Source: Anaerolineae bacterium (GTDB taxonomy: Bacteria; Chloroflexota; Anaerolineae; UBA1429). Taken from it: a DNA stretch of 47,648 bases. A program made the position numbers and the translations under genes. Under the pieces are notes generated by a model, which worked only from the letters and a program-made list of their open reading frames with translations, was not told the DNA's origin and searched no databases. The stretch is from NCBI GenBank assembly GCA_021162655.1, contig JAGGYI010000083.1, positions 1 to 47,648 on the forward strand. Direction: 5' to 3'. Below, in pieces: positions 16,155 to 24,993 of the stretch (position 1 is its first letter; each line of letters starts with the position of its first letter).

Positions 16155-16793
16155 ATGGAAATCACTTGGTATGGTCAATCCTGTTTTCGTTTACGAGACC
16201 ACGGACGCTCGGTCGTCACAGATCCTTACAGCCCGGAGATCGGTCTGAAACTTCCTCGGATCAGCGCAACGATCGTTACCGTCAGCCACCAACATGCAGA
16301 CCACAACCACGTCCAGGCTATTAGAGGGAAACCTTACATCATCTCCGGGCCAGGGGAATATGAGGTAGGAGGCATCTTTGTCATTGGCGTTGCCACGTAT
16401 CACGACACCAGAAAAGGTCAAGAAAGAGGCAAAAACACAGCCTATTTGATAGAGTTCGAGGACCTCACTATCTGTCATTTGGGGGATCTGGGTCATATCC
16501 CCTCTCAAGAGCAGATTGAACAGTTTAACGATATCGATATCTTACTTATCCCAGTGGGTGGAAGAACTACCTTGACAGGCACCCGCGCAGCAGAGGTAGT
16601 GAACCTGCTGGAACCCAAGATCGTCATCCCTATGCATTATAAAATCCCGGGGATCAAAGCCCGAATAGAGACAGCTTCACGTTTTCTCAAAGAGATGGCT
16701 GTTGAAAAACCAACAAAAGTGGAAACCTTGAAAATCACCAAAGGGCAACTCCCCGAGGAAACTCGTATCATTATCTTGGAGCCTAAACAATGA
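16155..16793 (+). CDS. MBL-fold metal-dependent hydrolase (UlaG/UPF0173-like)
   Basis: A 212-aa metallo-beta-lactamase-fold protein. The opening [15 protein letters not shown] is typical of the UlaG-like group, the main metal motif is [10 protein letters not shown] (H-x-H-x-D-H), and later ligands appear in LGDLGHIPS and [20 protein letters not shown] is another conserved block. The function is unknown for most of the group; hydrolysis of a phosphodiester or lactone is possible. Its stop overlaps the folE start by 4 nt, so the two are translationally coupled, a hint of a role near folate or pterin metabolism. This is inference only. Confidence 0.85.
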   Translation: MEITWYGQSCFRLRDHGRSVVTDPYSPEIGLKLPRISATIVTVSHQHADHNHVQAIRGKPYIISGPGEYEVGGIFVIGVATYHDTRKGQERGKNTAYLIEFEDLTICHLGDLGHIPSQEQIEQFNDIDILLIPVGGRTTLTGTRAAEVVNLLEPKIVIPMHYKIPGIKARIETASRFLKEMAVEKPTKVETLKITKGQLPEETRIIILEPKQ

Positions 16794-17386
16794 ACGAGAT
16801 CAGTCCTCAGGCCATCGACAAGGAGCGGATTCGTCGCGCTATCCGCGAGATTCTTATTGCAATCGGAGAGGATCCTGACCGCGAAGGTCTTTTGCGCACC
16901 CCCGAGCGCATCGCCGATATGTATGCCGAGATCTTTGCTGGACTTCACCAAGATCCAGCCAGTGTCCTCAGCGTCAGTTTTGAAGAAGACCACCGAGAGA
17001 TGGTGATTCTGCGCGACATTCCTTTTTATTCCATGTGCGAACATCACCTTCTCCCCTTTCACGGCAAGGCACACATCGGCTATATCCCCAAGGGAAAGGT
17101 CGTTGGCATCAGCAAGCTCGCTCGCGTCGTCGAGATCTTTGCCAGGCGTCCTCAACTACAAGAGCGCCTCACATCCCAGATTGCCGACGCCATAATGGAG
17201 TACATCCAACCCTATGGGGTGGGTGTCGTTGTAGAAGCAGAGCACCTCTGCATGACAATGCGAGGAATCAAAAAACCAGGTAGCCTAGTCGTCACCTCGG
17301 CAAATAGGGGAATCTTTTTGACAAGGAGAGAAACCAGAGCCGAGTTTCTTTCCCTCATCGATAAGCCTTGCGTCACCGGAGGATGA
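16790..17386 (+). CDS. folE: GTP cyclohydrolase I (type IA)
   Basis: A 198-aa enzyme that converts GTP to 7,8-dihydroneopterin triphosphate, the first step of folate synthesis. Zinc ligands and active-site blocks are clear: [20 protein letters not shown] (Cys-His-His), [32 protein letters not shown] and [13 protein letters not shown] (second Cys). [14 protein letters not shown] near the N-terminus is also typical. The length is normal for bacterial FolE. It overlaps the preceding MBL gene by 4 nt and is followed at 17 bp by a TPR lipoprotein and then folP-folK. Confidence 0.97.
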   Translation: MNEISPQAIDKERIRRAIREILIAIGEDPDREGLLRTPERIADMYAEIFAGLHQDPASVLSVSFEEDHREMVILRDIPFYSMCEHHLLPFHGKAHIGYIPKGKVVGISKLARVVEIFARRPQLQERLTSQIADAIMEYIQPYGVGVVVEAEHLCMTMRGIKKPGSLVVTSANRGIFLTRRETRAEFLSLIDKPCVTGG

Positions 17387-17403
17387 TAAAGGAGCCAGAT
17401 ATC

Positions 17404-18072
17404 ATGAAGAAAACCCTTCGCATCCTTGCCTTTGGGTTTATATTTGCTCTTACCCTCTGGGTAGGGATGGGTTGCTCCTCATCCACCACGCCCCTTCCCT
17501 CTAGTGATTCACAGGTTCTTCTTGAAGAAGCACAAAAAGCCATCGATGCCCAGGACTGGGAAACAGCGATCTCCAAACTCGAAGAAGTTTTGCGTTCCAC
17601 GCCAAACTCTGCCAAAGCTCACTTTCTTTTAGGGAACGTCTACGCCCAACAAGATCAATTTACCAAAGCAGAGGAACACTTCAATAAAGCCCTCGAGTTA
17701 GATCCCAAATATGTTGATGCGCGTTCTAACCTTGGGGTTGTCTACTACCGGCAAGGAAAGCTTCAAGAGGCGGAAAAAGCCTTCCGCACTGCCCTTACAC
17801 AAAGCCCTAACGATGCAGAGATTCACTACAACTTGGGGGGCGTTCTTGTAGCGCTCAACAAACTTGATGAAGCCATCAGCGAGTTTCGTCGGGCCCAGGA
17901 GATTAATCCCTCACTTGCGGAACCTTACTTGGGGCTGGGTAGCGTCTACAAAATGCAAAACAAAAGGGAAGAGGCCCTGGCCGCTTTCAAACGGTACTTG
18001 GAGCTATCTCAAGACCCTGTCTGGAAGGAAAAAGTCAAGCAGATGATCCAGGAAATGGGAGGGCAGCCGTGA
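17404..18072 (+). CDS. TPR-repeat lipoprotein
   Basis: A 222-aa lipoprotein: basic and hydrophobic signal peptide with a Cys at residue 24 (LWVGMGCSSS), then at least four 34-residue TPR units, for example AHFLLGNVYAQQDQFTKAEE, ARSNLGVVYYRQGKLQEAEK, IHYNLGGVLVALNKLDEAIS and PYLGLGSVYKMQNKREEALA. It probably serves as a protein-binding scaffold on the outer face of the membrane. ATG 17404 has GGAG nine bases upstream; earlier in-frame starts lie in the folE end. Its last codons overlap the GTG start of folP by 4 nt. Why an exported protein lies within a folate operon is unclear. Confidence 0.88.
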   Translation: MKKTLRILAFGFIFALTLWVGMGCSSSTTPLPSSDSQVLLEEAQKAIDAQDWETAISKLEEVLRSTPNSAKAHFLLGNVYAQQDQFTKAEEHFNKALELDPKYVDARSNLGVVYYRQGKLQEAEKAFRTALTQSPNDAEIHYNLGGVLVALNKLDEAISEFRRAQEINPSLAEPYLGLGSVYKMQNKREEALAAFKRYLELSQDPVWKEKVKQMIQEMGGQP

Positions 18073-19340
18073 GCCGTTATAATGTTCGCTTCCTCCGCTG
18101 CGACTCCTCTGAGGAACTCTCCAAGGAGCTCCAAACTATAGGGGTGGATCCTCAAGGCGTTACAATTATGACTCCGAAAGGGCGTTTCTACCTGATTAAA
18201 CTTGAGCGAGTTGGCTTTGCCGCTGCAAACATTCTTAAACAAGAGATGCTTGCCAAAGGAGGAGAAGCAGCTATCTCTGGAAGCATCTATTTCAGCAAAG
18301 AGGAAACCACTGATGCACTTCTCCTTACCACAGAACGCACATTAAAGCGAGTCATTCAGAACCTAAAAGCCCAACCTCTTCCCAGCCTTCAGGAAATGGC
18401 ACAAGAGCTCTCTACTGCTCTAGATCAGTACACCCAAAGATATGTTGCGCCCTCTTGCCGAATAGGTTCTAGAGAGTTTTTCTGGGGCGAAAGAACATAC
18501 ATCATGGGCATTATCAACGTCACTCCAGATTCTTTCTCTGGAGACGGACTCTTGCGCGACGCTTCCCCGGCGGAAATGATCGATAAAGCCGTTGAACAAG
18601 CGCTAGCCTTTATCGATCAAGGGGCTGACATTATTGACATAGGAGGAGAATCTACTCGCCCCGGAGCTTCTCCCATCGGTGCCGAGACCGAACGCGCACG
18701 CACTGAGCCTGTCATCCGCAAACTGCGAACTCTGACAGATGTTCCCATCTCTATCGACACATACAAAGCCCCTGTTGCCGAAGCCGCCCTGGATGCGGGC
18801 GCCGACTTGGTCAACGACGTCTGGGGTTTGCAGATGGACCCCCGAATGGGTCCTCTAGTAGCCCGACGTGCTGTACCCGTTGTTCTCATGCATAACCGAA
18901 GCAAACCCAAGAATGCTGCCCAGGAAGATCGCCTCGGAGGACGCTATATAGGGATTCACTACGATGACCTTATGGCCGATATTCTTCGCGAGCTACGGCA
19001 ACTGGTCGCCCAGGCTTTACAGTTTGGCATCGCGCCCGAACAAATCATCATCGACCCTGGTATCGGCTTTGGTAAAACAGTTGAGCAGAATCTCCAATTA
19101 CTCAATCATTTAGATGAGCTACGCGTACTAGGCTTTCCGATCCTCCTCGGCCCCTCCCGCAAATCTTTCATTGGCTACACTCTCGACCTACCCCCTGAGG
19201 AGCGGCTCGAGGGCACAGCCGCAGCCGTTGCCGTAAGCATTGTGCGCAACGGCGCTGATATTGTCCGCGTCCATGACGTTCAGGCGATCGCCCGGGTAGC
19301 AAAAATGACCGACGCCATCGTCAGAGCTGGATACCGATGA
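18069..19340 (+). CDS. folP: Dihydropteroate synthase with N-terminal extension
   Basis: This enzyme condenses para-aminobenzoate with 7,8-dihydropterin pyrophosphate. The catalytic barrel starts near residue 137 and contains IMGIINVTPDSFSGDG, IDIGGESTRPGA, SIDTYKAPVAEAALDAGADL then VNDVWG, IIIDPGIGFGKTVEQN and LLGPSRKSFIG. A normal DHPS has about 270-280 residues; this one has 423, with an extra N-terminal part of about 135 residues of alpha/beta character (RYNVRFLRC, IMTPKGRFYLIKLERVGFAA, STALDQYTQRY). Such extensions occur in some thermophiles and archaea, but its role is not known to me. The start is GTG, overlapping the TPR gene stop, and the stop overlaps folK by 4 nt. Confidence 0.95.
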   Translation: MSRYNVRFLRCDSSEELSKELQTIGVDPQGVTIMTPKGRFYLIKLERVGFAAANILKQEMLAKGGEAAISGSIYFSKEETTDALLLTTERTLKRVIQNLKAQPLPSLQEMAQELSTALDQYTQRYVAPSCRIGSREFFWGERTYIMGIINVTPDSFSGDGLLRDASPAEMIDKAVEQALAFIDQGADIIDIGGESTRPGASPIGAETERARTEPVIRKLRTLTDVPISIDTYKAPVAEAALDAGADLVNDVWGLQMDPRMGPLVARRAVPVVLMHNRSKPKNAAQEDRLGGRYIGIHYDDLMADILRELRQLVAQALQFGIAPEQIIIDPGIGFGKTVEQNLQLLNHLDELRVLGFPILLGPSRKSFIGYTLDLPPEERLEGTAAAVAVSIVRNGADIVRVHDVQAIARVAKMTDAIVRAGYR

Positions 19341-19834
19341 AGCAAGTTTTTCTTGGCTTGGGAGCCAACCTGGGGTCAAGGGAGAGAAATATCCACCAGG
19401 CTATTACAAAACTAGAAGAAAAGGGGAACAGGGTTCTTTCCCTTTCTCCCCTTTACGAAACCGAGCCCTGGGGCATTAAGGAACAGCCCCGATTCCTCAA
19501 TGCAGCCTGCCTCATCGAAACCCCTTATTCTCCTCAAGCCCTGCTCAAGGTACTCAAAACCATTGAAAAAGAGATGGGGCGAGTTCCCACCGTCCGCTAT
19601 GGACCTCGCCCTATTGACCTTGATATTCTTTTCTATGACATGCTCTGCCTCTGCTCGTCCGATCTCATCATCCCACATCCAGGAACACTAGAGCGTGCTA
19701 CGGTGCTCGTTCCTCTCGCCGATATCGCTCCCCACTTGAAACATCCCCTAACTGAACAAAGCATCTCAGAGCACCTCGCACAATTGGGCCCCGCTTCGGG
19801 GATTGCTCCCTACCCGCCAGGGTTATCCTCCTGA
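19337..19834 (+). CDS. folK: 6-hydroxymethyl-7,8-dihydropterin pyrophosphokinase
   Basis: A 165-aa HPPK that activates hydroxymethyl-dihydropterin with ATP for FolP. The motifs are FLGLGANLGSRERNI, LYETEPWG, FLNAACLIET, RYGPRPIDLDILFYD (the Asp-x-Asp that binds magnesium) and IPHPGTLERATVLVPLADIA. The length matches the family. It is translationally coupled to folP by a 4-nt overlap and ends the operon; its last 25 nt overlap the convergent kinase-ATPase gene. Dihydroneopterin aldolase (folB) is not in this cluster. Confidence 0.96.
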   Translation: MKQVFLGLGANLGSRERNIHQAITKLEEKGNRVLSLSPLYETEPWGIKEQPRFLNAACLIETPYSPQALLKVLKTIEKEMGRVPTVRYGPRPIDLDILFYDMLCLCSSDLIIPHPGTLERATVLVPLADIAPHLKHPLTEQSISEHLAQLGPASGIAPYPPGLSS

Positions 19835-22800
19835 ATCCCCTCCCCTCCCCTCAATCCCTGGAAAATCGTCCTCGAGCGATCCAACTCTTCCTCTGCCCGG
19901 CGCTCCTCCCCCATCTCCTTAAGCAACGAGCCTATTTCCTGATGGGTTTCAGCAGCATTCAAGCGATCCCCATGCTCTTCATAGATGCCCAGCGCCTCTT
20001 GCAAATACCGCTCAGCCACAGTCCAGCGCCCTTCCTGGCGAGCGATCCCTGCATACACCCGATATACGTCTGCAGTCCCCAGGGAGAACCCCTCTCGCTC
20101 AAAAAGACGGTTCGCCAAGCGGCAGTGCTCGCGTGCCTCCTCTCTCTGCCCCTGAGCCAAAGCAACCTCCGCCATGTGAAGATACGCAACACCTTGTTCA
20201 TGAACATCCCCAACACGTTGAAAGCGCTCTAACGCTTGTTGATAGCACTCCCTAGCCTCGCGATAGCGACCCAAGCGCTGGAAGGCAAACCCTAGGTTAT
20301 TGAGCCCCCTCCCTTCATCCAAAGGCTGCTGTAGACGCGCAAAAGTCTCCACACTCCGTTGATAGTACTCTATTGCTCGCTCGTACTCTCCCTGAGCATC
20401 CAGGATGATGCCCAAGTTGCCCCAAAGACGCGCACTAAGCAGTTCATTTCCTTGAGCGAGCTCTAGCGCCCCTGTCAACGTCTGCAGTGCCTCCTGCCAA
20501 GAGCCACTCTCAAAAAGGAAGAAACCCTTCATCAGCAATGCCGCTATCTGCTGTTCTTGATCCTCAATCTCTCGAGCAAGCTGATAGCTCTGCTCACCAA
20601 AGGAAAGGGCTTCCTTCCATCTTCCCCTGCGGCCATGAGCAACTCCCAAGTCAAGCAAAACACACGCTTCGGCATGCACATCCCGAATTTCGCGACTCAA
20701 TTCCAAGGCATCTTCCAAATCTTGAAAACCCTCTGCCCTTCCCATGAGAAGGAGGAGCTTACCGCGACGATGTAGCAATGCCAATCGCTTAGCAGGGTGC
20801 CCTAGATCTACCCGCGCCCATAGCTCCAGCGCTTGCTGGAGATAGTTTACCGCCTCCTCAACAGCAAACTCGGCCTCGGCTCTCTCCGCTGCCAAGCAGG
20901 CATAACGATACGCTTTCTCCTCATCCCCACCCAGCCCAAAATGGCGCGCAAGATCGTAAACATAAGGCCAGGGGTCAGTATCAGCAAAGGCTTCAAGCTT
21001 TCTCCCAACAAAGAGATGACTCTGGCGGCGCAGGGGAAGGGGCATTGATTCATAGATCGCCTGCTGCACCTTGGGATGGGAAAACTGATATCCCTCCCGA
21101 TCGGAAACGATAAGAGCATAATCTCGTTCCAGAGTGTACAACTGACGCTGTAATGTAAGGGGGGGATTTTGTAGGATAGCGGAAAGGAGATCGACATTTA
21201 ATCGATATCCCCCAATTGCCGCCCAATCAAGCAGCTCACGAAGGCCTTTTTCGACACGATCTACCCGACGCATAATGAGATCCATGATCGTCTCGGGCAA
21301 AAGCCCCTCTGAAGGAACGGAAACAAGGTTCCAAACCCCTCCCTTCTCTTGTAAGAGGCCCTGCTCCCGAAGCAGACGCAGCATCTCCAAAAGATAGAAG
21401 GGATTTCCTTTGGCCTCACGACAAAGAAATTCAACAAGAGTGTAATCTAATCGATCAGCGCCCAATGCGGCTGCGGCGAGCTCCTCCATATCCGCATCGT
21501 CTAAAGGACCAAGAGTAAGAACTTGGCCCAAATGCTCGCGACTCATTCTACGAAGCACATCCCGCAAAGGATGGGGTTTCCCCTCATCCGACACGAGTGC
21601 ATCTTCGGGACGATATGCCCCAAGTAAAAAGACCCTTCTCCCCTCTACATCCCGTGCAAGATAATGAAACAACTGCAAAGCCGTTGGGCTTGCCCATTGC
21701 ATGTCATCCAACACCAAGACGAGGCTCCATTGTTCAGCCAAAGCCCCAAAGAAACGAGCCATCAACCCAAAAACATGCGCCTGGGCATCAAGAGGAGAGG
21801 CCCGATTCAACCACGCAGGAGCAGGAGACGAAGCATCTAAATGAAGGATGCCAGCGATCTCCCGGTAAAGCTTCACAATGGAGCTATCATCCTCGGAGGC
21901 AAACCCCAACATAAAACCATATCGGCGCTCCAGCGCGCGCAAGATCTCGACAAATGGAGCATAAGGGTCGGGCACATCGCTATAGAGGCAATCCCCTTTG
22001 AGGAAGAGAGCATTCTGCGCCTCTGCCAAGCGTTCCACTTCGTGGATGAGGCGCGTCTTTCCCATGCCGGCTTCACCAGCGAGCAAGAGCGCAGTCCCCC
22101 TCCCAAGAGCAGCCCGCTTTAGAGCGTTCTCTAGAATCTCTAGCTCTGTCTTTCTCCCCACAAGAGGCAAAACTCTCGGCCGTTCGGAGGACAAAGGAAC
22201 TGCTACAGAAACAAAAGGCCTCTGCAAACACTCGGCCAGAGCTTCTTCTAGCTCCCCAGCGCTAGGAAACCGCCGGGCCGGATCCTTTTCCAAGAGCCGT
22301 AAGATGAGCGCATCCAAGGCAGGAGGCAGATCAGGAACCTGCGTCGAAGGTCTAGGAGGGGAACGATGCAAGTGTTGGGCAAGCACCTCTGTGAGGGAAT
22401 CTCCCACGAATGGGGGGTGCCCCACAACCATCTCAAATAACACAACTCCCAAAGAATAGAGGTCACTGCGGCCATCCACATGCTGCCCCGCAGCCTGTTC
22501 AGGGGAAAGATAAGAAACAGTGCCAATGACCGTACCTGTACGCGTCATCTGTGAGACACCGAGTAACCGAGCCAGGCCAAAGTCCGTCAATTTGGCTTGG
22601 CCATCTCGGCTAAAAAGCACATTTCCTGGTTTGACATCCCGGTGGACAATCTGGCGATCATGAGCATGCGCAAGGGCACGGGCAACTTCCTGGGCGATGC
22701 GCACGGCCTCTTGCCATTCCAACCTCCCCTCTCGCTGCAATCGCTCCTTAAGGCTACCTCCCTCCATCAGTTCCATAACAATATAACGCAAGCCCTCTTC

Positions 22801-23025
22801 TTGCCCTGCTGCATACATCCGCACAATGTTGGGATGGGCAAGCTGGACAAGGGCTTGCGCTTCTCGAACAAAACGAGCCACCAAGCCTGGCTCAGCCCGT
22901 TCAGAAAGCACTTTGACGGCAACTGTACGGCCTTGGGCATCCACTGCTCGATAGACTTCAGCCGCAGCACCGAGGCCTACTAGCTCAACGATCTCCAGCC
23001 CTGCAAAACGACGCCCTATAATCAT
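19810..23025 (-). CDS. Serine/threonine protein kinase fused to AAA ATPase and TPR repeats
   Basis: A 1071-aa cytoplasmic signalling protein. Residues 1-270 are a Hanks-type kinase: glycine loop GLGAAAEVY, AVKVL with Lys38, IVHRDVKPGNVLF, LTDFGLARL, GTVSYLSPEQ and RSDLYSLGVVLFE. Residues about 285-600 are an AAA/STAND-like ATPase of the MalT/PknK kind: VGRKTELEILENAL, Walker A AGEAGMGKTRLI, and Walker B LVLVLDDMQWAS. About 700-1060 are TPRs (for example RLWGNLGIILDAQGEYERAI and RGLNNLGFAFQRLGRYREAR). No transmembrane helix and no LuxR-type DNA-binding domain is seen. GGTGGAG precedes ATG 23025. It lies 25 bp behind the histidine kinase gene, so the two signalling systems are probably made together. 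The phosphorylation target is unknown. Confidence 0.93.
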   Translation of the reverse strand: MIIGRRFAGLEIVELVGLGAAAEVYRAVDAQGRTVAVKVLSERAEPGLVARFVREAQALVQLAHPNIVRMYAAGQEEGLRYIVMELMEGGSLKERLQREGRLEWQEAVRIAQEVARALAHAHDRQIVHRDVKPGNVLFSRDGQAKLTDFGLARLLGVSQMTRTGTVIGTVSYLSPEQAAGQHVDGRSDLYSLGVVLFEMVVGHPPFVGDSLTEVLAQHLHRSPPRPSTQVPDLPPALDALILRLLEKDPARRFPSAGELEEALAECLQRPFVSVAVPLSSERPRVLPLVGRKTELEILENALKRAALGRGTALLLAGEAGMGKTRLIHEVERLAEAQNALFLKGDCLYSDVPDPYAPFVEILRALERRYGFMLGFASEDDSSIVKLYREIAGILHLDASSPAPAWLNRASPLDAQAHVFGLMARFFGALAEQWSLVLVLDDMQWASPTALQLFHYLARDVEGRRVFLLGAYRPEDALVSDEGKPHPLRDVLRRMSREHLGQVLTLGPLDDADMEELAAAALGADRLDYTLVEFLCREAKGNPFYLLEMLRLLREQGLLQEKGGVWNLVSVPSEGLLPETIMDLIMRRVDRVEKGLRELLDWAAIGGYRLNVDLLSAILQNPPLTLQRQLYTLERDYALIVSDREGYQFSHPKVQQAIYESMPLPLRRQSHLFVGRKLEAFADTDPWPYVYDLARHFGLGGDEEKAYRYACLAAERAEAEFAVEEAVNYLQQALELWARVDLGHPAKRLALLHRRGKLLLLMGRAEGFQDLEDALELSREIRDVHAEACVLLDLGVAHGRRGRWKEALSFGEQSYQLAREIEDQEQQIAALLMKGFFLFESGSWQEALQTLTGALELAQGNELLSARLWGNLGIILDAQGEYERAIEYYQRSVETFARLQQPLDEGRGLNNLGFAFQRLGRYREARECYQQALERFQRVGDVHEQGVAYLHMAEVALAQGQREEAREHCRLANRLFEREGFSLGTADVYRVYAGIARQEGRWTVAERYLQEALGIYEEHGDRLNAAETHQEIGSLLKEMGEERRAEEELDRSRTIFQGLRGGEGIQEDNPGG

Positions 23026-23050
23026 TTACTCCACCGAGCATCTTCCCCTA

Positions 23051-24427
23051 TCAGCCAATCAGCTGCAAGGGAAGAAAGACGGAAAACGTCGTCCCCTCTC
23101 CGGGTGTAGAGGAAACTCTTACGTACCCTTTGTGGCCTTCTACAATGCTCTGCACAACCGAAAGCCCCAAACCGATACCAGAGGGCTTGGTCGTAAAAAA
23201 CGGTTCAAACAATTTATCTATATTCTCCTCAGGGATGCCCACGCCGGTATCACTCACCTCTATAACCACATATCCTCCCTCCTCTGCCCTACTGCGCAGA
23301 GTCAAAACGCCTCCTTCAGGCATCGCCTGGACGGCATTCGTAATGAGATTCAAAAAGACCTGCTGAAGCTGGTCGCCATCCGCCCGCAGAGGGCCAAGGG
23401 AAGGTTCCAACTCTTTGTGCACAGTAATAGATTCAGGCATAGAAACCCGCAAAAGTGTCTCTTCAAGAAGGGCATTCACATCCACGTCACTTAACCGACG
23501 CGGTCGATTCCTCGAAAAGAAAAGCAAATCGTTGATGATCTTGCTCTGCCGCTCGATTTCAGCATCAAGCTTGCCAAAGTAGCGCCGCAAGATCTCGGGA
23601 TTATCCAATTTGCCCAGCGAAACAAGGCGTTCAAGGTAATACAGGCTATTACGCATCACCATTAGAGGACTGCGCAATTCATGGGCCACACTAGCAGCCA
23701 GGCGACCCACCGCAGCGAGCCTCTCTGCCTGAATAAGCTGCTCCTGGGCTTCACGCAGTTCTTCCAACGTGGATTGCAATTGCTCATTACTCTCTTTCAG
23801 ATCCTCGTATAGCTTGGCACCACGAATGGCCATAGCAGCCTGGCTTGCCATCATCTGCAAAAGCCGCAAGTCCGCCTCAGAAAAATGCCTTGTCTCCATC
23901 CGAGTATCCACATAAATCGCCCCTAGCAACTCCCCACGAGCGATCAAAGGCACAGCTAGAACAGAGCGAATATCCTGAAGGATGATGCTCTGGCTTAGCT
24001 CAAACCGCTCATCTGCCTGGACATTCGTTGTTAAAATCGGTTCACGGGATTGCAAGACGCGTTCGATCAAACTAGAGCTAAAACCCTCTTTCTGGGCATC
24101 GAGCGCCGCGGAATCGAAACGCCTGGCAGCGGCAACATAATACCCCCCCTCCGGCCGCGCCAGCACAACAAAGCCTCTCTCCGCCTTGACCAATTCAAGA
24201 GCTTTGTCAATGATCGACTCTAACAAACAACCAAGCTCCGAGGCTCCAGTGAGATCTCGGGCCACTTCGTACAACGAAGAGAGCTCTTTGCGCTGACGCG
24301 TAAGCTGCCTGAAATCCTCCTGCAAAGAAAGAACCAACTCGGCCATCTCCTTTGCCGAGCGCACACCCTGCTCCCCAAGTCTCTCGAACTCGGCGGCCAA
24401 AACTTGAAGCTTGCGCAGGCTATCCAT
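23051..24427 (-). CDS. Soluble GAF-domain sensor histidine kinase
   Basis: A 458-aa kinase with no transmembrane segment. An N-terminal coiled coil (about 1-55) leads into a GAF domain (about 58-205: LLESIIDKALELVKAERGFV, IRSVLAVPLIARGELLGAIY), a second coiled coil (about 208-240), the HisKA helix with the phosphorylated His in SVAHELRSPLMVMR, and a HATPase domain with the N box FLNLITNAVQAM, G1 DTGVGIP, F box FEPFFTTK and G2 GIGLGLSVVQSI. The GAF domain probably senses a small ligand or redox state. ATG 24427 has GAGG seven bases upstream; a GTG four codons earlier overlaps the regulator stop. The neighbours are a receiver-only regulator upstream and a Ser/Thr kinase downstream. Confidence 0.92.
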   Translation of the reverse strand: MDSLRKLQVLAAEFERLGEQGVRSAKEMAELVLSLQEDFRQLTRQRKELSSLYEVARDLTGASELGCLLESIIDKALELVKAERGFVVLARPEGGYYVAAARRFDSAALDAQKEGFSSSLIERVLQSREPILTTNVQADERFELSQSIILQDIRSVLAVPLIARGELLGAIYVDTRMETRHFSEADLRLLQMMASQAAMAIRGAKLYEDLKESNEQLQSTLEELREAQEQLIQAERLAAVGRLAASVAHELRSPLMVMRNSLYYLERLVSLGKLDNPEILRRYFGKLDAEIERQSKIINDLLFFSRNRPRRLSDVDVNALLEETLLRVSMPESITVHKELEPSLGPLRADGDQLQQVFLNLITNAVQAMPEGGVLTLRSRAEEGGYVVIEVSDTGVGIPEENIDKLFEPFFTTKPSGIGLGLSVVQSIVEGHKGYVRVSSTPGEGTTFSVFLPLQLIG

Positions 24428-24435
24428 TCTCCGCC

Positions 24436-24819
24436 TCACATCCCAAATATTCCCGATACATCATCAGAAGCCAGAAGGACAGGAAGAAAAGTCGCTACAT
24501 CAAGAGGCTTGCGAAAGACAGCCTCCGCCCCCTCCTCCATTGCCCGAGCAGCCAATTCTCCCACCTCATATCCTGTAATCATAATCACCCGTACTGAAGG
24601 AGAGATCCGCTTGATTTCCTTTAACGTCTCCACTCCATCCAACCCAGGCATCCGGATATCAAGAAGGATCACGTCATATTTTTCTTCTCGACATTTGGCG
24701 ATTGCTTCCTCCCCCTGGGAAGCTACTTGAACGTGATACCCTTCCAACATGAGAATATCCATCATCGTCTCGCAAATTCCAGGATCATCATCGACCACTA
24801 GAATCTTGGGTTTGGACAT
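24436..24819 (-). CDS. Single-domain response regulator (CheY-like)
   Basis: A 127-aa receiver domain without an output domain. The acidic pocket VVDDDPG (Asp10-12), the phosphorylation site Asp54 in VILLDIRMPGLDG, the switch Thr in IMITGYE, and the conserved Lys in FRKPLD are all present. It most likely takes phosphate from the histidine kinase encoded directly after it and passes a signal by protein contact. It is the first gene of the three-gene signalling operon and is divergent from the subtilase gene. Confidence 0.92.
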   Translation of the reverse strand: MSKPKILVVDDDPGICETMMDILMLEGYHVQVASQGEEAIAKCREEKYDVILLDIRMPGLDGVETLKEIKRISPSVRVIMITGYEVGELAARAMEEGAEAVFRKPLDVATFLPVLLASDDVSGIFGM

Positions 24820-24886
24820 GCTATCCCTCCCCCTTCGCGCTTAACTATCCACCCAATTCTAACATAAAATGCTCTATAAAAACGTA

Positions 24887-24916
24887 AATATATCGTGAAC
24901 TTGGCCTTTTCAGCAA
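24887..24916 (-). promoter_or_regulatory. Candidate promoter of the regulator/histidine kinase operon
   Basis: On the minus strand TTGCTG (24916-24911), 18 bp, TATATT (24892-24887). The -35 is only 4 of 6. It would give a leader of about 60 nt before ATG 24819. Confidence 0.35.
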
Positions 24917-24925
24917 TCTTCCCTA

Positions 24926-24954
24926 TTGCCACAGCTAAGCTTGGCGTGTAAAAT
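24926..24954 (+). promoter_or_regulatory. Sigma70-type promoter of the subtilase gene
   Basis: TTGCCA (24926-24931), 17 bp, TAAAAT (24949-24954); each 5 of 6 to consensus. The start near 24961 lies about 33 nt before ATG 24994, which has GAGGAG upstream. Confidence 0.65.
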
Positions 24955-24993
24955 GAAAAAAGTCAAGCGCTATCTTGCCAAGAGGAGCTTCTG

